64,000 nucleotides of DNA from Cereibacter azotoformans (lineage in GTDB: Bacteria > Pseudomonadota > Alphaproteobacteria > Rhodobacterales > Rhodobacteraceae), in the NCBI GenBank assembly GCA_017599285.1, contig JAGFXX010000001.1, positions 1-64,000 on the forward strand, given 5' to 3'. Made by a program: the position numbers and the translations under genes. How positions within the stretch are numbered: position 1 is the first letter of the stretch; each line of letters begins with the position of its first letter. This document shows, piece by piece, positions 1 to 10,236 of the stretch. The notes beneath the pieces were generated by a model, which was given only the letters and a program-made list of their open reading frames with translations, was not told where the DNA came from and ran no database searches.

Positions 1-94
1 TCTCGGCATGGACATCATCATCTGCACCACCGCGAAGACCGACGCGGAAGCGAAGGCGCTGTTGAAGCAGTTCAACATGCCGTTCGTCAGCTGA
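1..94 (+). CDS. rplE: 50S ribosomal protein L5, C-terminal end (partial)
   Basis: Only the last 30 codons are inside the window, read in frame from base 2 to a TGA at 92-94. They translate to [20 protein letters not shown] followed by [10 protein letters not shown], which is the typical L5 C-terminus (GMDI, TTAKT, MPF). L5 binds 5S rRNA in the large subunit. It is followed 19 bases later by rpsN, the normal spc-operon order (L5-S14-S8-L6-L18-S5-L30-L15-SecY). The start lies upstream of the window. Confidence 0.93.
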
Positions 95-113
95 TCGCGG
101 GAGGGAGAAGAGA

Positions 114-419
114 ATGGCGAAGAAATCCATGATCGAACGCGAGATCAAGCGCGCGAAGATGGTGCAGCAATACGCTGCCAAGCGCGCCTCGCTGAAAGAG
201 ATCACCACCAACGCGGACCTGCCGATGGAGCAGCGCTTCAAGGCGCAGCTCAAGCTGGCGGAACTTCCGCGCAACTCGTCGGCCACGCGGATCCACAACC
301 GCTGCCAGCTGACGGGCCGTCCGCATGCGTATTATCGCAAGCTGAAACTCTCGCGGATCATGCTGCGTGAACTGGCCTCGTTCGGCCAGATCCCCGGCAT
401 GGTGAAGTCGAGCTGGTAA
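114..419 (+). CDS. rpsN: 30S ribosomal protein S14
   Basis: A 101-residue S14 of the long, zinc-free type: the C-terminal region has only one cysteine ([19 protein letters not shown]) instead of the CxxC pairs of the short zinc form. It binds 16S rRNA in the head of the small subunit. The start is set by GGGAGGGAGAAGAGA just upstream of the ATG. It sits between rplE and rpsH in the spc operon with gaps of 19 and 12 bases, so it is co-transcribed with them. Confidence 0.97.
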   Translation: MAKKSMIEREIKRAKMVQQYAAKRASLKEITTNADLPMEQRFKAQLKLAELPRNSSATRIHNRCQLTGRPHAYYRKLKLSRIMLRELASFGQIPGMVKSSW

Positions 420-431
420 GGAGATCGGGAT

Positions 432-830
432 ATGTCTGTGAACGATCCGCTCGGCGATATGCTGACCCGCATCCGCAACGCGCAGCTGCGCGGCAAGTCG
501 ACTGTCTCGTCGCCGGCCTCGAAGCTGCGCGCCTGGGTGCTCGACGTGCTTCAGGCCGAGGGTTACATCCGCGGCTACGAGAAGAAGGAAACCGAGAACG
601 GCCAGGGCGAACTGGTCATCTCGCTGAAGTACTTCGAGGGCACCCCGGTGATCCGCGAACTCAAGCGCGTCTCCAAGCCCGGCCGCCGTGTCTACATGGC
701 GACCAAGGACCTGCCGAGCGTCCGCAACGGCCTCGGTGTGTCGATCATCTCCACGCCGAAAGGCGTCATGTCCGATGCGAGCGCCCGCTCCGCCAATGTT
801 GGCGGCGAAGTGCTCTGCACCGTGTTCTGA
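432..830 (+). CDS. rpsH: 30S ribosomal protein S8
   Basis: A 132-residue S8: the N-terminus [18 protein letters not shown] and the C-terminal [19 protein letters not shown] stretch are family hallmarks. S8 is a primary 16S rRNA binding protein that nucleates the platform of the 30S subunit; in E. coli it also represses the spc operon through the rplE message, but no such site can be judged here because rplE is cut. An AAGGAGATCGGGAT ribosome-binding site precedes the start. Standard position in the spc operon. Confidence 0.97.
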   Translation: MSVNDPLGDMLTRIRNAQLRGKSTVSSPASKLRAWVLDVLQAEGYIRGYEKKETENGQGELVISLKYFEGTPVIRELKRVSKPGRRVYMATKDLPSVRNGLGVSIISTPKGVMSDASARSANVGGEVLCTVF

Positions 831-840
831 GGAGGGTTCA

Positions 841-1374
841 ATGTCTCGTATTGGCAAGAAACCCGTCCCGCTGCCGAAGGGCGTGACGGCCTCGATCTCG
901 GGCCAGACCGTCGAGGTGAAGGGGCCGAAGGGCACCCGTACCTTCTCGGCGACCGACGACGTGACGATCGCGCTGGAAGAGGGCACGGTAAAGGTGACGC
1001 CGCGCGGCAGCTCCAAGCGCGCCCGCCAGCAGTGGGGCATGGTTCGGTCGCAGGTCGAGAACCTGGTGACCGGCGTGACCGCCGGCTTCAAGAAAGAGCT
1101 GGAGATCACCGGCGTGGGCTACCGCGCGCAGATGGCCGGCAACGTCCTGAAACTGTCGCTGGGCTACAGCCACGACGTGAACTTCGAGGTGCCGGCGGGC
1201 GTGACCGTCACCACCCCGAAGCAGACCGAGATCACCGTCGAGGGCATCGACCAGCAGCTGGTCGGCCAGGTGGCGGCGAACATCCGCGAGTGGCGGCGTC
1301 CCGAGCCCTACAAGGGCAAGGGCATCCGCTACAAGGACGAGTTCATCTTCCGCAAGGAAGGCAAGAAGAAGTAA
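841..1374 (+). CDS. rplF: 50S ribosomal protein L6
   Basis: A 177-residue L6 (usual length about 177). It starts [15 protein letters not shown] and holds the two L6 repeats, with the conserved [10 protein letters not shown] and the C-terminal [16 protein letters not shown] rRNA-binding motif near residues 150-165. An in-frame upstream extension overlapping rpsH exists, but the ATG at 841 follows a good GAGGAGG site 10 bases after the rpsH stop, so that start was chosen. L6 sits near the factor-binding site of the large subunit. Confidence 0.97.
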   Translation: MSRIGKKPVPLPKGVTASISGQTVEVKGPKGTRTFSATDDVTIALEEGTVKVTPRGSSKRARQQWGMVRSQVENLVTGVTAGFKKELEITGVGYRAQMAGNVLKLSLGYSHDVNFEVPAGVTVTTPKQTEITVEGIDQQLVGQVAANIREWRRPEPYKGKGIRYKDEFIFRKEGKKK

Positions 1375-1385
1375 GGGGCGCGACA

Positions 1386-1745
1386 ATGGCGAACACGAAA
1401 AGAGAGCTGTTCCTCAAGCGCCGCCTGCGCGTCCGGAACAAACTGAAGGCCTCGGCGAACGGGCGGCTGCGGCTGTCCGTCCACCGCTCCAGCAAGAACA
1501 TCAGCGCCCAGCTGATCGACGATGCCAATGGCGTGACGCTGGCCGCCGCCTCGACCCTCGAGAAGGGCCTGGGCTTCTTTGGCAAGAACAACGTCGAGGC
1601 GTCGGCGGCCGTGGGCCGCACGATCGCCGAACGGGCGAGGGCGGCCGGGATCGAGGAATGCTACTTCGACCGCGGCGGTTTCCTCTTTCACGGGAAGATC
1701 AAGGCCCTGGCCGACGCTGCCCGTGAAGGCGGCCTGAAGTTCTGA
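1386..1745 (+). CDS. rplR: 50S ribosomal protein L18
   Basis: A 119-residue L18, which with L5 anchors 5S rRNA to the 50S subunit. The start [20 protein letters not shown] and the ending [12 protein letters not shown]-like stretch (here [20 protein letters not shown]) are characteristic. The ATG at 1386 is preceded by TAAGGGGCG and lies 11 bases after rplF. Members of spc operon on both sides. Confidence 0.96.
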   Translation: MANTKRELFLKRRLRVRNKLKASANGRLRLSVHRSSKNISAQLIDDANGVTLAAASTLEKGLGFFGKNNVEASAAVGRTIAERARAAGIEECYFDRGGFLFHGKIKALADAAREGGLKF

Positions 1746-1756
1746 GGAGTAAGACG

Positions 1757-2320
1757 ATGGCAGAAAGAGAGAACCGCCGGGACCGTCGCGACGATCGTTC
1801 GCGCGAGGAGACCCCGGAATTCGCCGATCGTCTGGTGGCGATCAACCGCGTGTCCAAGACCGTGAAGGGTGGCAAGCGCTTCGGCTTTGCGGCTCTGGTC
1901 GTGGTCGGTGACCAGCGCGGCCGCGTCGGCTTCGGCAAGGGCAAGGCCAAGGAAGTGCCCGAGGCGATCCGCAAGGCGACCGAGCAGGCCAAGCGGCAGA
2001 TGATCCGCGTCGCTCTGCGTGACGGCCGGACCCTGCACCATGACCAGGAAGGCCGCCACGGCGCCGGCAAGGTCGTGATGCGTGCCGCCGTTCCCGGCAC
2101 CGGCATCATCGCCGGCGGTCCGATGCGCGCCGTGTTCGAGATGCTCGGCATCCAGGACGTGGTCGCGAAGTCGATGGGCTCGCAGAACCCCTACAACATG
2201 ATCCGTGCCACGATGGACGGGCTCAAGCGGGAATCCAGCCCCCGTCAGGTCGCGCAGCGTCGCGGCAAGAAGGTGGCCGAGATCCTGAAGAAGCCCGAAG
2301 CCGAAGTGGCGGAAGCGTAA
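1757..2320 (+). CDS. rpsE: 30S ribosomal protein S5
   Basis: A 187-residue S5 with the S5 double-stranded RNA-binding domain (about residues 20-85, [20 protein letters not shown]) and the C-terminal S5 domain ([19 protein letters not shown]). S5 helps decoding accuracy and contacts S4 and S8. It carries a charged 20-residue N-terminal extension ([17 protein letters not shown]) as in other Alphaproteobacteria, and a [10 protein letters not shown] tail. TGAGGAGTAAGACG precedes the start. Confidence 0.97.
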   Translation: MAERENRRDRRDDRSREETPEFADRLVAINRVSKTVKGGKRFGFAALVVVGDQRGRVGFGKGKAKEVPEAIRKATEQAKRQMIRVALRDGRTLHHDQEGRHGAGKVVMRAAVPGTGIIAGGPMRAVFEMLGIQDVVAKSMGSQNPYNMIRATMDGLKRESSPRQVAQRRGKKVAEILKKPEAEVAEA

Positions 2321-2332
2321 GGAGTCCGCACC

Positions 2333-2521
2333 ATGGCGAAAACGATCATCGTGAAGCAGGTCCGGTCGGCCGCGCGCCGTCCGGCCGTTCAGACCGCGGT
2401 CCTGAAGGGCCTCGGGCTGAACAAGATGCACCGGACCCGGGAACTGGAGGACACGCCGTCGATCCGCGGCATGGTCGCCAAGATCCCGCATCTGGTCGAG
2501 ATCATCGAAGAGCGCGGCTGA
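2333..2521 (+). CDS. rpmD: 50S ribosomal protein L30
   Basis: A 62-residue L30 with the usual [15 protein letters not shown] start and [21 protein letters not shown] core. A small large-subunit protein that lies 12 bases after rpsE, preceded by AAGGAGT. It is followed by an unusually roomy 157-base gap before rplO, in an operon where the other gaps are about 10-20 bases. Confidence 0.96.
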
Positions 2522-2678
2522 GGCCGGGGCTCGCACGATCCGAGGGCGCGCGGGCTTGCACCGGGCGCCCTTAGCCCATATCAGGCGCGCGGGGAGGCGA
2601 CTCTCCGTCCAACAACAAGAAACGCCGTGTTCCCTCCATCCGTCGCTGGCGGAGGGGTTCCGGCCAGGAGATAGCGAC

Positions 2679-3161
2679 ATGAAACTGAACGAACTCCGCG
2701 ACAACGAAGGCGCAGCCCGCAAGAAGAAGCGCGTGGCGCGCGGCCCGGGCTCGGGCAAGGGCAAGACCGCCGGCCGCGGGATCAAGGGCCAGAAGTCGCG
2801 TTCGGGCGTGGCTCTGAACGGCTACGAAGGCGGCCAGATGCCGCTCTACCGGCGTCTGCCGAAGCGCGGCTTCTCGAAGCCGAACCGCAAGGAATATGCG
2901 GTGGTCAACCTCGGCCTGATCCAGAAGTTCGTCGACGCCGGCAAGCTGGACGCCAGCCAGCCGATCGACGAGAATGCGATCGTGGCCGCGGGCGTGACCT
3001 CGCACAAGCGTGACGGCATCCGCGTGCTGGCCAAGGGCGAGATCACCGCGAAGCTGACGCTCACCGTCGCCGGCGCCTCGAAGTCGGCGGTGGAAGCGGT
3101 GGAGAAGGCCGGCGGCTCGATCACGCTGACCGCTCCGGCTGCGGCGGCCAGCGCAGAATAA
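2679..3161 (+). CDS. rplO: 50S ribosomal protein L15
   Basis: A 160-residue L15: starts [20 protein letters not shown], has the glycine-rich N-terminal segment ([20 protein letters not shown], residues 25-45) that threads into rRNA, and the C-terminal [18 protein letters not shown] motif. An in-frame extension upstream exists, but the ATG at 2679 follows CCAGGAGATAGCGAC and begins the conserved part. The 157 bases between rpmD and this gene contain no gene that I can support. Confidence 0.96.
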   Translation: MKLNELRDNEGAARKKKRVARGPGSGKGKTAGRGIKGQKSRSGVALNGYEGGQMPLYRRLPKRGFSKPNRKEYAVVNLGLIQKFVDAGKLDASQPIDENAIVAAGVTSHKRDGIRVLAKGEITAKLTLTVAGASKSAVEAVEKAGGSITLTAPAAAASAE

Positions 3162-3208
3162 GGTTGTGACTGCGCCTCAGGGCGCATACATCACCTGCGA
3201 GTTTTCCC

Positions 3209-3241
3209 GCGCCGCCGACCCGGAGAACGGATCGGCGGCGC
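3209..3241 (+). promoter_or_regulatory. Hairpin in the secY leader
   Basis: A perfect 10-bp stem (GCGCCGCCGA at 3209-3218 and TCGGCGGCGC at 3232-3241) with a 13-base loop lies 20 bases before secY. No run of T follows, so it is not a classical terminator; it could slow polymerase, be a processing site or stabilise the downstream message. Confidence 0.5.
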
Positions 3242-3261
3242 CGTCATGAAAGAGACCGGGC

Positions 3262-4620
<1,359 letters not shown>

Positions 4621-4630
4621 GGGAAGAGTG

Positions 4631-5284
4631 ATGGTGAATGTGATACTTCTGGGGCCGCCGGGTGCGGGCAAGGGCACGCAGGCCAAGCGGCTCGAGGAGA
4701 GCCGGGGGATGGTGCAGCTCTCGACGGGCGACATGCTGCGGGAGGCCAAGACCTCGGGCTCCGAGATGGGCCGCAGGGCGGCCGAGGTGATGGACCGGGG
4801 CGAGCTTGTCACCGATGACATCGTGATCGGCCTGATTCGCGAGAAGCTGCAGTCTCCGGCCGCCGGCGGTTTCATCTTCGACGGGTTTCCGCGGACGCTG
4901 AAGCAGGCGGATGCCCTCGGCGAGTTGCTGGCCCAGATGGGGCAGGGGCTCGATGCGGTGATCGAGATGCAGGTGGACGATGCGGCCCTGGTGGCGCGCA
5001 TCACCGGCCGCTACTCCTGCGGAAACTGCGGGGCGGTCTATCACGACGAGACGAAGCCGACCAAGGTCGAGGGCGTCTGCGATGTCTGCGGCTCGACGGA
5101 CCTGCGGCGGCGGGCGGATGACACGGCCGAGGCGCTCTCGAAGCGGCTGATGGAATATTACAAGAAGACCTCGCCGCTCATCGGCTATTACTATGCCAAG
5201 GGTCAGCTCTCGACCGTGGACGGTCTGGCCGAGATGGACGAGGTGACGGCTGCGATCGCAAAGGTCCTTGACAAGCGCGATTGA
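4631..5284 (+). CDS. adk: Adenylate kinase, zinc-LID type
   Basis: A 217-residue adenylate kinase that interconverts ATP + AMP and 2 ADP. The P-loop [10 protein letters not shown] is at residues 8-17, and [12 protein letters not shown] near 81-92 is the AMP/NMP signature. The LID carries four cysteines (C130-x2-C133 and C150-x2-C153), so it is the zinc-binding long form more often discussed in Gram-positives but common in Alphaproteobacteria. A GTG three bases upstream of the ATG is an alternative start. Directly follows secY, as in many bacteria. Confidence 0.96.
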   Translation: MVNVILLGPPGAGKGTQAKRLEESRGMVQLSTGDMLREAKTSGSEMGRRAAEVMDRGELVTDDIVIGLIREKLQSPAAGGFIFDGFPRTLKQADALGELLAQMGQGLDAVIEMQVDDAALVARITGRYSCGNCGAVYHDETKPTKVEGVCDVCGSTDLRRRADDTAEALSKRLMEYYKKTSPLIGYYYAKGQLSTVDGLAEMDEVTAAIAKVLDKRD

Positions 5285-5356
5285 AGTGGCTTCAGGTCTT
5301 GACGGCCGGAGCAAAACCCCATAGATCACGGCGTCCCGCAAGGGAATCGTCCGAAT

Positions 5357-5440
5357 GCGGGGAGTCTTCCCCGCGACGAACAGTCCGGAGCGACTGCCGG
5401 CTCCGGTGGTTGTGAAAAAAGGTCCTGGAATTACGGGACC
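5357..5440 (+). promoter_or_regulatory. Structured leader upstream of rpsM
   Basis: The 176-base gap between adk and rpsM holds a perfect 7-bp hairpin (GCGGGGA, loop GTCT, TCCCCGC; 5357-5374) and a second 5-bp hairpin (GGTCC 5421-5425 with GGACC 5436-5440), the latter 20 bases before the rpsM start. Neither is followed by a T run. In E. coli the equivalent region is the S4 translational-control site of the alpha operon; whether S4 acts here is inference. Confidence 0.4.
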
Positions 5441-5460
5441 GCAACAAAAGGAAGACACGT

Positions 5461-5829
5461 TTGGCACGTATTGCTGGCGTCAACATCCCGACCGCGAAAC
5501 GGGTTCCGATCGCGCTCACCTACATCCACGGTATCGGCAACCATGTGGCCGAGCAGATCTGCGACGCCGTGGGCATCGACCGCGCCCGTCGCGTGAACCA
5601 GCTCTCCGATGCCGAAGTGCTGGCGATCCGCGAATATATCGACGCGAACGTCACCGTCGAGGGCGACCTGCGTCGTGAGACCTCGATGAACATCAAGCGC
5701 CTGATGGACCTCGGCTGCTACCGCGGCCTGCGTCACCGTCGCGGCCTGCCCGTGCGCGGCCAGCGCACGCACACCAACGCCCGCACCCGCAAGGGCCCGG
5801 CAAAAGCCATCGCCGGCAAGAAGAAATAA
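5461..5829 (+). CDS. rpsM: 30S ribosomal protein S13 (TTG start)
   Basis: A 122-residue S13: [25 protein letters not shown] at the N-terminus, the helix-two-turn-helix region, and the basic C-terminus [21 protein letters not shown] that contacts P-site tRNA. The conserved protein begins immediately at a TTG codon; there is no in-frame ATG or GTG before the conserved sequence, and an AAAGGAAG site lies 7 bases upstream. First gene of the alpha operon (rpsM-rpsK-rpoA-rplQ; rpsD is not here). Confidence 0.95.
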   Translation: MARIAGVNIPTAKRVPIALTYIHGIGNHVAEQICDAVGIDRARRVNQLSDAEVLAIREYIDANVTVEGDLRRETSMNIKRLMDLGCYRGLRHRRGLPVRGQRTHTNARTRKGPAKAIAGKKK

Positions 5830-5843
5830 GGGGGCGTTGAGAC

Positions 5844-6233
5844 ATGGCTCGTGACAAGACCCGCATGAAGCGCAAGGAACGCAAGAACATCGCCGCTGGC
5901 GTTGCTCATGTGAACTCCTCGTTCAACAACACCAAGATCCTGATCTCCGACGTGCAGGGCAACGCGATCTCGTGGTCGTCGGCCGGCACCATGGGCTTCA
6001 AGGGCTCGCGGAAATCGACCCCCTATGCGGCCCAGATGGCCGCCGAGGATGCCGCCAAGAAGGCGCAGGAGCATGGCATGAAGACCATCGAGGTCGAAGT
6101 GCAGGGCCCGGGTTCGGGGCGTGAATCGGCGCTGCGCGCGCTGGCCGCCGCCGGGCTCAACATCACCTCGATCCGCGACGTGACGCCGATGGCGCACAAC
6201 GGCTGCCGTCCGCCGAAGCGTCGTCGCGTCTGA
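5844..6233 (+). CDS. rpsK: 30S ribosomal protein S11
   Basis: A 129-residue S11, which forms part of the 30S platform and contacts the mRNA near the E site. Conserved pieces: [43 protein letters not shown] and the C-terminal [25 protein letters not shown] precedes the ATG, 14 bases after rpsM. Normal alpha-operon position before rpoA. Confidence 0.97.
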   Translation: MARDKTRMKRKERKNIAAGVAHVNSSFNNTKILISDVQGNAISWSSAGTMGFKGSRKSTPYAAQMAAEDAAKKAQEHGMKTIEVEVQGPGSGRESALRALAAAGLNITSIRDVTPMAHNGCRPPKRRRV

Positions 6234-6249
6234 CCGCGGTTCCATCGGG

Positions 6250-6277
6250 TCGGGCCGTGCCATCTGGCGCGGCCCGA
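6250..6277 (+). promoter_or_regulatory. Intercistronic hairpin between rpsK and rpoA
   Basis: TCGGGCCG (6250-6257) pairs with CGGCCCGA (6270-6277) and the stem continues inward through TGCC/GGCG to a 4-base ATCT loop, giving about 12 pairs (one G-U). It is followed by TCGACTTGTTCTG rather than a T run, so it is probably a weak attenuator or an RNA-processing or stabilising element that could set rpoA dosage relative to the ribosomal genes. Confidence 0.5.
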
Positions 6278-6348
6278 TCGACTTGTTCTGATCCTCGGGC
6301 GTCGCTGGCTAACGGACATGGGCCGGCGACAGGTATGGAGGCAAACGC

Positions 6349-7365
6349 ATGATCCACAAGAACTGGGCCGAGCTGATCAAGCCGACGCAGCTGGTCGTAA
6401 AGCCGGGCGCCGATCCGGCACGGGTCGCCACCGTGATTGCCGAACCGCTCGAGCGCGGGTTCGGTCTGACGCTGGGCAACGCCCTGCGTCGTGTGCTGCT
6501 GTCGTCGCTGCAGGGCGCCGCCATCACCTCCGTCCAGATCGACAACGTCCTGCACGAGTTCTCGAGCGTCGCGGGGGTCCGTGAGGACGTGACGGACATC
6601 GTCCTGAACCTCAAGGGCGTCTCCATCAAGATGGACGTCGAGGGGCCGAAGCGGCTCTCGATCTCGGCCAAGGGGCCGGGCGTGGTGACCGCCGGCGACA
6701 TCTCGGAATCGAACGGCATCGAGATCCTCAACAAGGACCACGTGATCTGCCACCTCGACGAGGGCGCGGACGTGTTCATGGAGCTGACCGTGAACACCGG
6801 CAAGGGCTATGTCGCGGCCGACAAGAACCGGCCCGAGGACGCGCCGATCGGCCTGATCCCGATCGACGCGATCTACTCGCCGGTCAAGAAGGTGAGCTAT
6901 GAAGTCACGCCGACCCGTGAGGGCCAGGTGCTGGACTATGACAAGCTGACCATGCGCGTCGAGACCGATGGCGGCCTGACCCCGGAAGATGCGGTGGCCT
7001 ATGCCGCGCGCATCCTGCAGGACCAGCTGTCGATCTTCGTGAACTTCGAGGAGCCGGAATCGGCCACCCGCCACGACGTCGAGGACGGGCTGGAGTTCAA
7101 CCCGCTCCTTCTCAAGAAGGTGGACGAGCTGGAACTGTCGGTCCGTTCGGCGAACTGCCTGAAGAACGACAACATCGTCTATATCGGCGACCTGATCCAG
7201 AAGACGGAAGCCGAGATGCTGCGCACGCCGAACTTCGGCCGCAAGTCGCTGAACGAGATCAAGGAAGTCCTCTCGGGCATGGGTCTCCACCTCGGCATGG
7301 ATGTCGAGGACTGGCCGCCGGAGAACATCGAGGACCTCGCCAAGCGTTTCGAAGACCAGTTCTGA
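6349..7365 (+). CDS. rpoA: DNA-directed RNA polymerase subunit alpha
   Basis: A 338-residue alpha subunit. The N-terminal dimerisation/assembly domain (about 1-235) has [26 protein letters not shown]; the C-terminal domain (about 255-320), which contacts UP elements and activators, has [23 protein letters not shown] and [13 protein letters not shown]-type helices (here [22 protein letters not shown]). Start ATG preceded by TATGGAGGC. Located between rpsK and rplQ as in nearly all bacteria. Confidence 0.97.
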   Translation: MIHKNWAELIKPTQLVVKPGADPARVATVIAEPLERGFGLTLGNALRRVLLSSLQGAAITSVQIDNVLHEFSSVAGVREDVTDIVLNLKGVSIKMDVEGPKRLSISAKGPGVVTAGDISESNGIEILNKDHVICHLDEGADVFMELTVNTGKGYVAADKNRPEDAPIGLIPIDAIYSPVKKVSYEVTPTREGQVLDYDKLTMRVETDGGLTPEDAVAYAARILQDQLSIFVNFEEPESATRHDVEDGLEFNPLLLKKVDELELSVRSANCLKNDNIVYIGDLIQKTEAEMLRTPNFGRKSLNEIKEVLSGMGLHLGMDVEDWPPENIEDLAKRFEDQF

Positions 7366-7461
7366 TCGGGCGCTTCGGCCCCCCTTCGACCCCCGGGCAA
7401 TCCCGCCCCAACGAAGCCCGTCGCTACGCACGAAGGGCAAGACAAAGCATAGGAGACCATC

Positions 7462-7881
7462 ATGCGTCACGCCCGCGGCTACCGCCGCCTGAACCGCACC
7501 CACGAACACCGCAAGGCGCTGTTCGCCAACATGGCCGGCTCGCTGATCGAGCATGAGCAGATCAAGACGACCCTGCCGAAGGCCAAGGAACTGCGCCCGA
7601 TCATCGAGAAGCTGGTGACGCTCGCCAAGCGCGGCGACCTGCACGCCCGCCGTCAGGCCGCGGCCCAGCTCAAGGAAGACCGGCACGTGGAGCGGCTGTT
7701 CGCCATCCTCGGCCCGCGCTACGCCGAGCGCGCCGGCGGCTATGTCCGCGTCCTCAAGGCCGGCTTCCGCTACGGTGACATGGCCCCGATGGCAATCATC
7801 GAGTTCGTCGATCGCGATCCGAACGCCAAGGGCGCTGCCGACAAGGCCCGTGTCCTCGCGGAAGAAGCCCTGGAAGACTAA
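7462..7881 (+). CDS. rplQ: 50S ribosomal protein L17
   Basis: A 139-residue L17 with the family start [20 protein letters not shown] and [22 protein letters not shown]17 lies near the peptide exit tunnel. It ends with the extra acidic segment [13 protein letters not shown] seen in Alphaproteobacteria. It closes the alpha operon: a strong terminator follows 28 bases after the stop. TAGGAGACC precedes the start. Confidence 0.97.
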   Translation: MRHARGYRRLNRTHEHRKALFANMAGSLIEHEQIKTTLPKAKELRPIIEKLVTLAKRGDLHARRQAAAQLKEDRHVERLFAILGPRYAERAGGYVRVLKAGFRYGDMAPMAIIEFVDRDPNAKGAADKARVLAEEALED

Positions 7882-7908
7882 GTCCGTTTAGTTCGGTCGG
7901 ACAATTCG

Positions 7909-7944
7909 GGCCCGTCTCTTCGGAGGCGGGCCTGTTGCTTTTTA
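7909..7944 (+). terminator. Rho-independent terminator of the spc/alpha ribosomal operon
   Basis: GGCCCG at 7909-7914 pairs with CGGGCC at 7927-7932; TCTC and GAGG extend the stem to a UUCG tetraloop (7919-7922). TGTTGCTTTTTA follows. The UUCG loop and T tract make this a textbook intrinsic terminator placed just after rplQ. Confidence 0.88.
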
Positions 7945-8147
7945 CGCCTTCGGTTTTTGCGCCACCAACGAACGGATGTAGCCTTGGCTAAAGGCAGGGC
8001 AGCGGAGCCGGATTTACCATTGCTAAAAAACGTGTTTGCTTCATGAGATGCTTGCAATAAAGCTGAGTGAGAGATTGGCGCCAAGGCCCGATCATTTTGA
8101 CTCGGCTTTTCCGTCCCAACCCGGTTTTCATTGCGACTGTTTCCACA

Positions 8148-8759
8148 ATGACGATAAATTCGAAGCTCGATCTGGAACTCAGCCAGCTGCGGCGGGTGGC
8201 CCCCGCAGGCTACTACATGGGTCTGCACATCCGTTTCGCCTCTCCTCTCGTCACTTTGCAATCATACCGCGAGGATTGGATCGAATATTACACGGAAAAA
8301 GGATATCTGTTGTATGATCCCTCGATACGATGGGGGATGGTCGAGAGTGGCACCCGCCGCTGGAGCGACTTTGCCGACAGCGATCCACGCGGCGTTGTAG
8401 CCGAGGCGGCGCAATTCGGCCTGAGATTTGGCGTGAGCTGCTCGTGGGGTGCGGTCAGCGGGCGCAGCATCGGCAGTTTCGCGCGGTCCGATCGCGAGTT
8501 TACCGATCGCGAGGTGGAACTGGTCTTTGAGCTGTTCCAGCGCGTTCACGAACTTACCCTTCCGCCCGACGAACTGACCCAGCCGCAGATCGATGCGCTG
8601 CGGTGCATCGGCAACGGCGACCGGCATGCAGCGGCGGCGCAGAAGCTCGGCATTTCCGAGAGTGCGCTGAAGGCGCGGATCGCGGGGGCACGTCAGCGGC
8701 TTGGCGCGCGGACGACGGCGGAGGCGATCCAGCGGGCCAAGGATTACGGCTTGATCTGA
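8148..8759 (+). CDS. LuxR-family transcriptional regulator with acyl-homoserine-lactone-binding domain (solo)
   Basis: A 203-residue LuxR-type protein. The N-terminal autoinducer-binding domain keeps the residues that line the TraR/LuxR ligand pocket with correct spacing: W44, Y48, D57, P58 and W72 (TraR W57, Y61, D70, P71, W85). The C-terminal helix-turn-helix (about 145-203, LGISESALKARIAGARQRLG) is divergent: the usual glutamate of LTxRE is glutamine (LTQPQ). The start is uncertain; a GTG at 8067 would add 27 residues, and neither start has a clear ribosome-binding site. No luxI-type synthase is in the window, so it is a solo here. It begins after the ribosomal terminator, in a locally AT-richer stretch (8030-8150) that probably holds its promoter. 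Confidence 0.82.
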   Translation: MTINSKLDLELSQLRRVAPAGYYMGLHIRFASPLVTLQSYREDWIEYYTEKGYLLYDPSIRWGMVESGTRRWSDFADSDPRGVVAEAAQFGLRFGVSCSWGAVSGRSIGSFARSDREFTDREVELVFELFQRVHELTLPPDELTQPQIDALRCIGNGDRHAAAAQKLGISESALKARIAGARQRLGARTTAEAIQRAKDYGLI

Positions 8760-8812
8760 CGCTTGCGCCGGCGATGGGGCGGCTTACATATCGCCCGTCC
8801 CGAGAGGTTCCC

Positions 8813-10198
8813 ATGCGCCAGGCCTTGCTTGCCCTCCTTCTGACCGCCGCCCTGTTTCCCCAGCCGACTCTGGCCGAGACACGGGTCCCGGAAAGCGCGG
8901 CCGAGATCTCGCTGACCTTTGCCCCGGTTGTCCGGTCGGCGGCCCCGGCGGTGGTGAACATCTACGCCACGCGCGTTGTTGCCCAGCGGGTGAGCCCCTT
9001 TGCGGCCGACCCGTTCTTCGACCAGTTGTTCCGTGACTTCGGACGCCGCCAGCCGCGGGTTCAGAACTCGCTCGGCTCGGGCGTGATTGTAGCCGCGGAC
9101 GGCATCGTGGTGTCGAACTACCATGTCGTCGGGCAGGCCGATGCGATCCGTGTCGTGCTGAACGACCGCCGCGAGTATGAGGCCGAGGTGATGCTGTCCG
9201 ATCAGGACAGCGATCTTGCCGTGCTGAAGCTGAGGGATGCGCACGATCTGCCGTATCTGTCGTTGCGCGATTCGGACGGGATCGAGGTGGGCGAACTGGT
9301 GCTTGCGATCGGCAACCCGTTCGGCGTGGGCCAGACGGTGTCGCAGGGAATCGTCTCGGGGCTTGCGCGGTCGGGCCTTTCGATCGACGGCGGGCGGGGC
9401 TACTTCATCCAGACCGACGCGGCCATCAATCCCGGCAACTCGGGCGGGGCGCTGGTCGATACGGCCGGAAGGCTCGTAGGCATCAACACCGCGATCCTCA
9501 CCCAGTCGGGCGGGTCGAACGGGATCGGCTTCGCCATCCCCGCCAACCTGGTGCGCAGCTTCCTGGCGCAGGCCGAGGCGGGCGAGAGCCGCTTTCAGCG
9601 CCCGTGGGCGGGGGTGAACGGGCAGGTGGTCGATGCGGCGATGGCCGAGGCGATGGGGCTCGAGCGGCCCGAGGGAGTCGTCCTGACCGAACTCGATCCT
9701 GAAAGCCCGTTCCGCGCGGCGGGCCTGCGCTCGGGTGATGTGGTGGTGGCGCTTGGCGGCCAGCGGACGGACAGTCCGCAGGAGGTGATGTTCCGCCTGT
9801 CCTCCATGGGGATCGGCTCGCGCACCACGGTCACCTATCTGCGCGACGGCCAGACGCGCGAGGCCGAGGTTGCGCTGATGGCGCCGCCCGACAGTCCCCC
9901 GCGTGAGACGCTGACGCTGCGCGAGACGGCGCTTGCGGGCCTCACGGTCGAGCGGCTGAACCCCGCCGTCCGGGCCGAGATGAACCTGCCGCTGACGCTG
10001 GAAGGTGTCGTGGTGCGGGGCGCCGAGGCGTCGGCGGCGCGGGCCGGGCTCCGGCCGGGCGATCTCCTTCTGGAGATCAACGGCCGCCGCATCGAGCGGT
10101 CGCGTGATGTGCTGGTGGCGGCGCGGGCACAGTCGCGCTGGTGGCAGATCGACGTGCTGCGCGACGGCCAGTCGCTGCGTCTCCGCTTCCGTCTGTAG
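8813..10198 (+). CDS. Periplasmic serine protease of the DegP/DegQ (HtrA) family
   Basis: A 461-residue HtrA-type protease/chaperone for misfolded envelope proteins. It has a signal peptide (MRQALLALLLTAALFPQPTLA), a trypsin-like domain with the full triad His104 (SNYHVV), Asp134 (DSDLAVL) and Ser210 (GNSGGAL), and two PDZ domains at about 275-365 and 375-460. The ATG at 8813 after GAGAGGTTCCC was chosen because it opens the signal peptide. It is 53 bases after the luxR-type gene and 38 before rarA. DegP versus DegQ cannot be decided from sequence alone, so no symbol is given. Confidence 0.9.
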   Translation: MRQALLALLLTAALFPQPTLAETRVPESAAEISLTFAPVVRSAAPAVVNIYATRVVAQRVSPFAADPFFDQLFRDFGRRQPRVQNSLGSGVIVAADGIVVSNYHVVGQADAIRVVLNDRREYEAEVMLSDQDSDLAVLKLRDAHDLPYLSLRDSDGIEVGELVLAIGNPFGVGQTVSQGIVSGLARSGLSIDGGRGYFIQTDAAINPGNSGGALVDTAGRLVGINTAILTQSGGSNGIGFAIPANLVRSFLAQAEAGESRFQRPWAGVNGQVVDAAMAEAMGLERPEGVVLTELDPESPFRAAGLRSGDVVVALGGQRTDSPQEVMFRLSSMGIGSRTTVTYLRDGQTREAEVALMAPPDSPPRETLTLRETALAGLTVERLNPAVRAEMNLPLTLEGVVVRGAEASAARAGLRPGDLLLEINGRRIERSRDVLVAARAQSRWWQIDVLRDGQSLRLRFRL

Positions 10199-10236
10199 CC
10201 CTTTCCCTGCCACCACGGCGCGCGTAGGCTTTGCCC

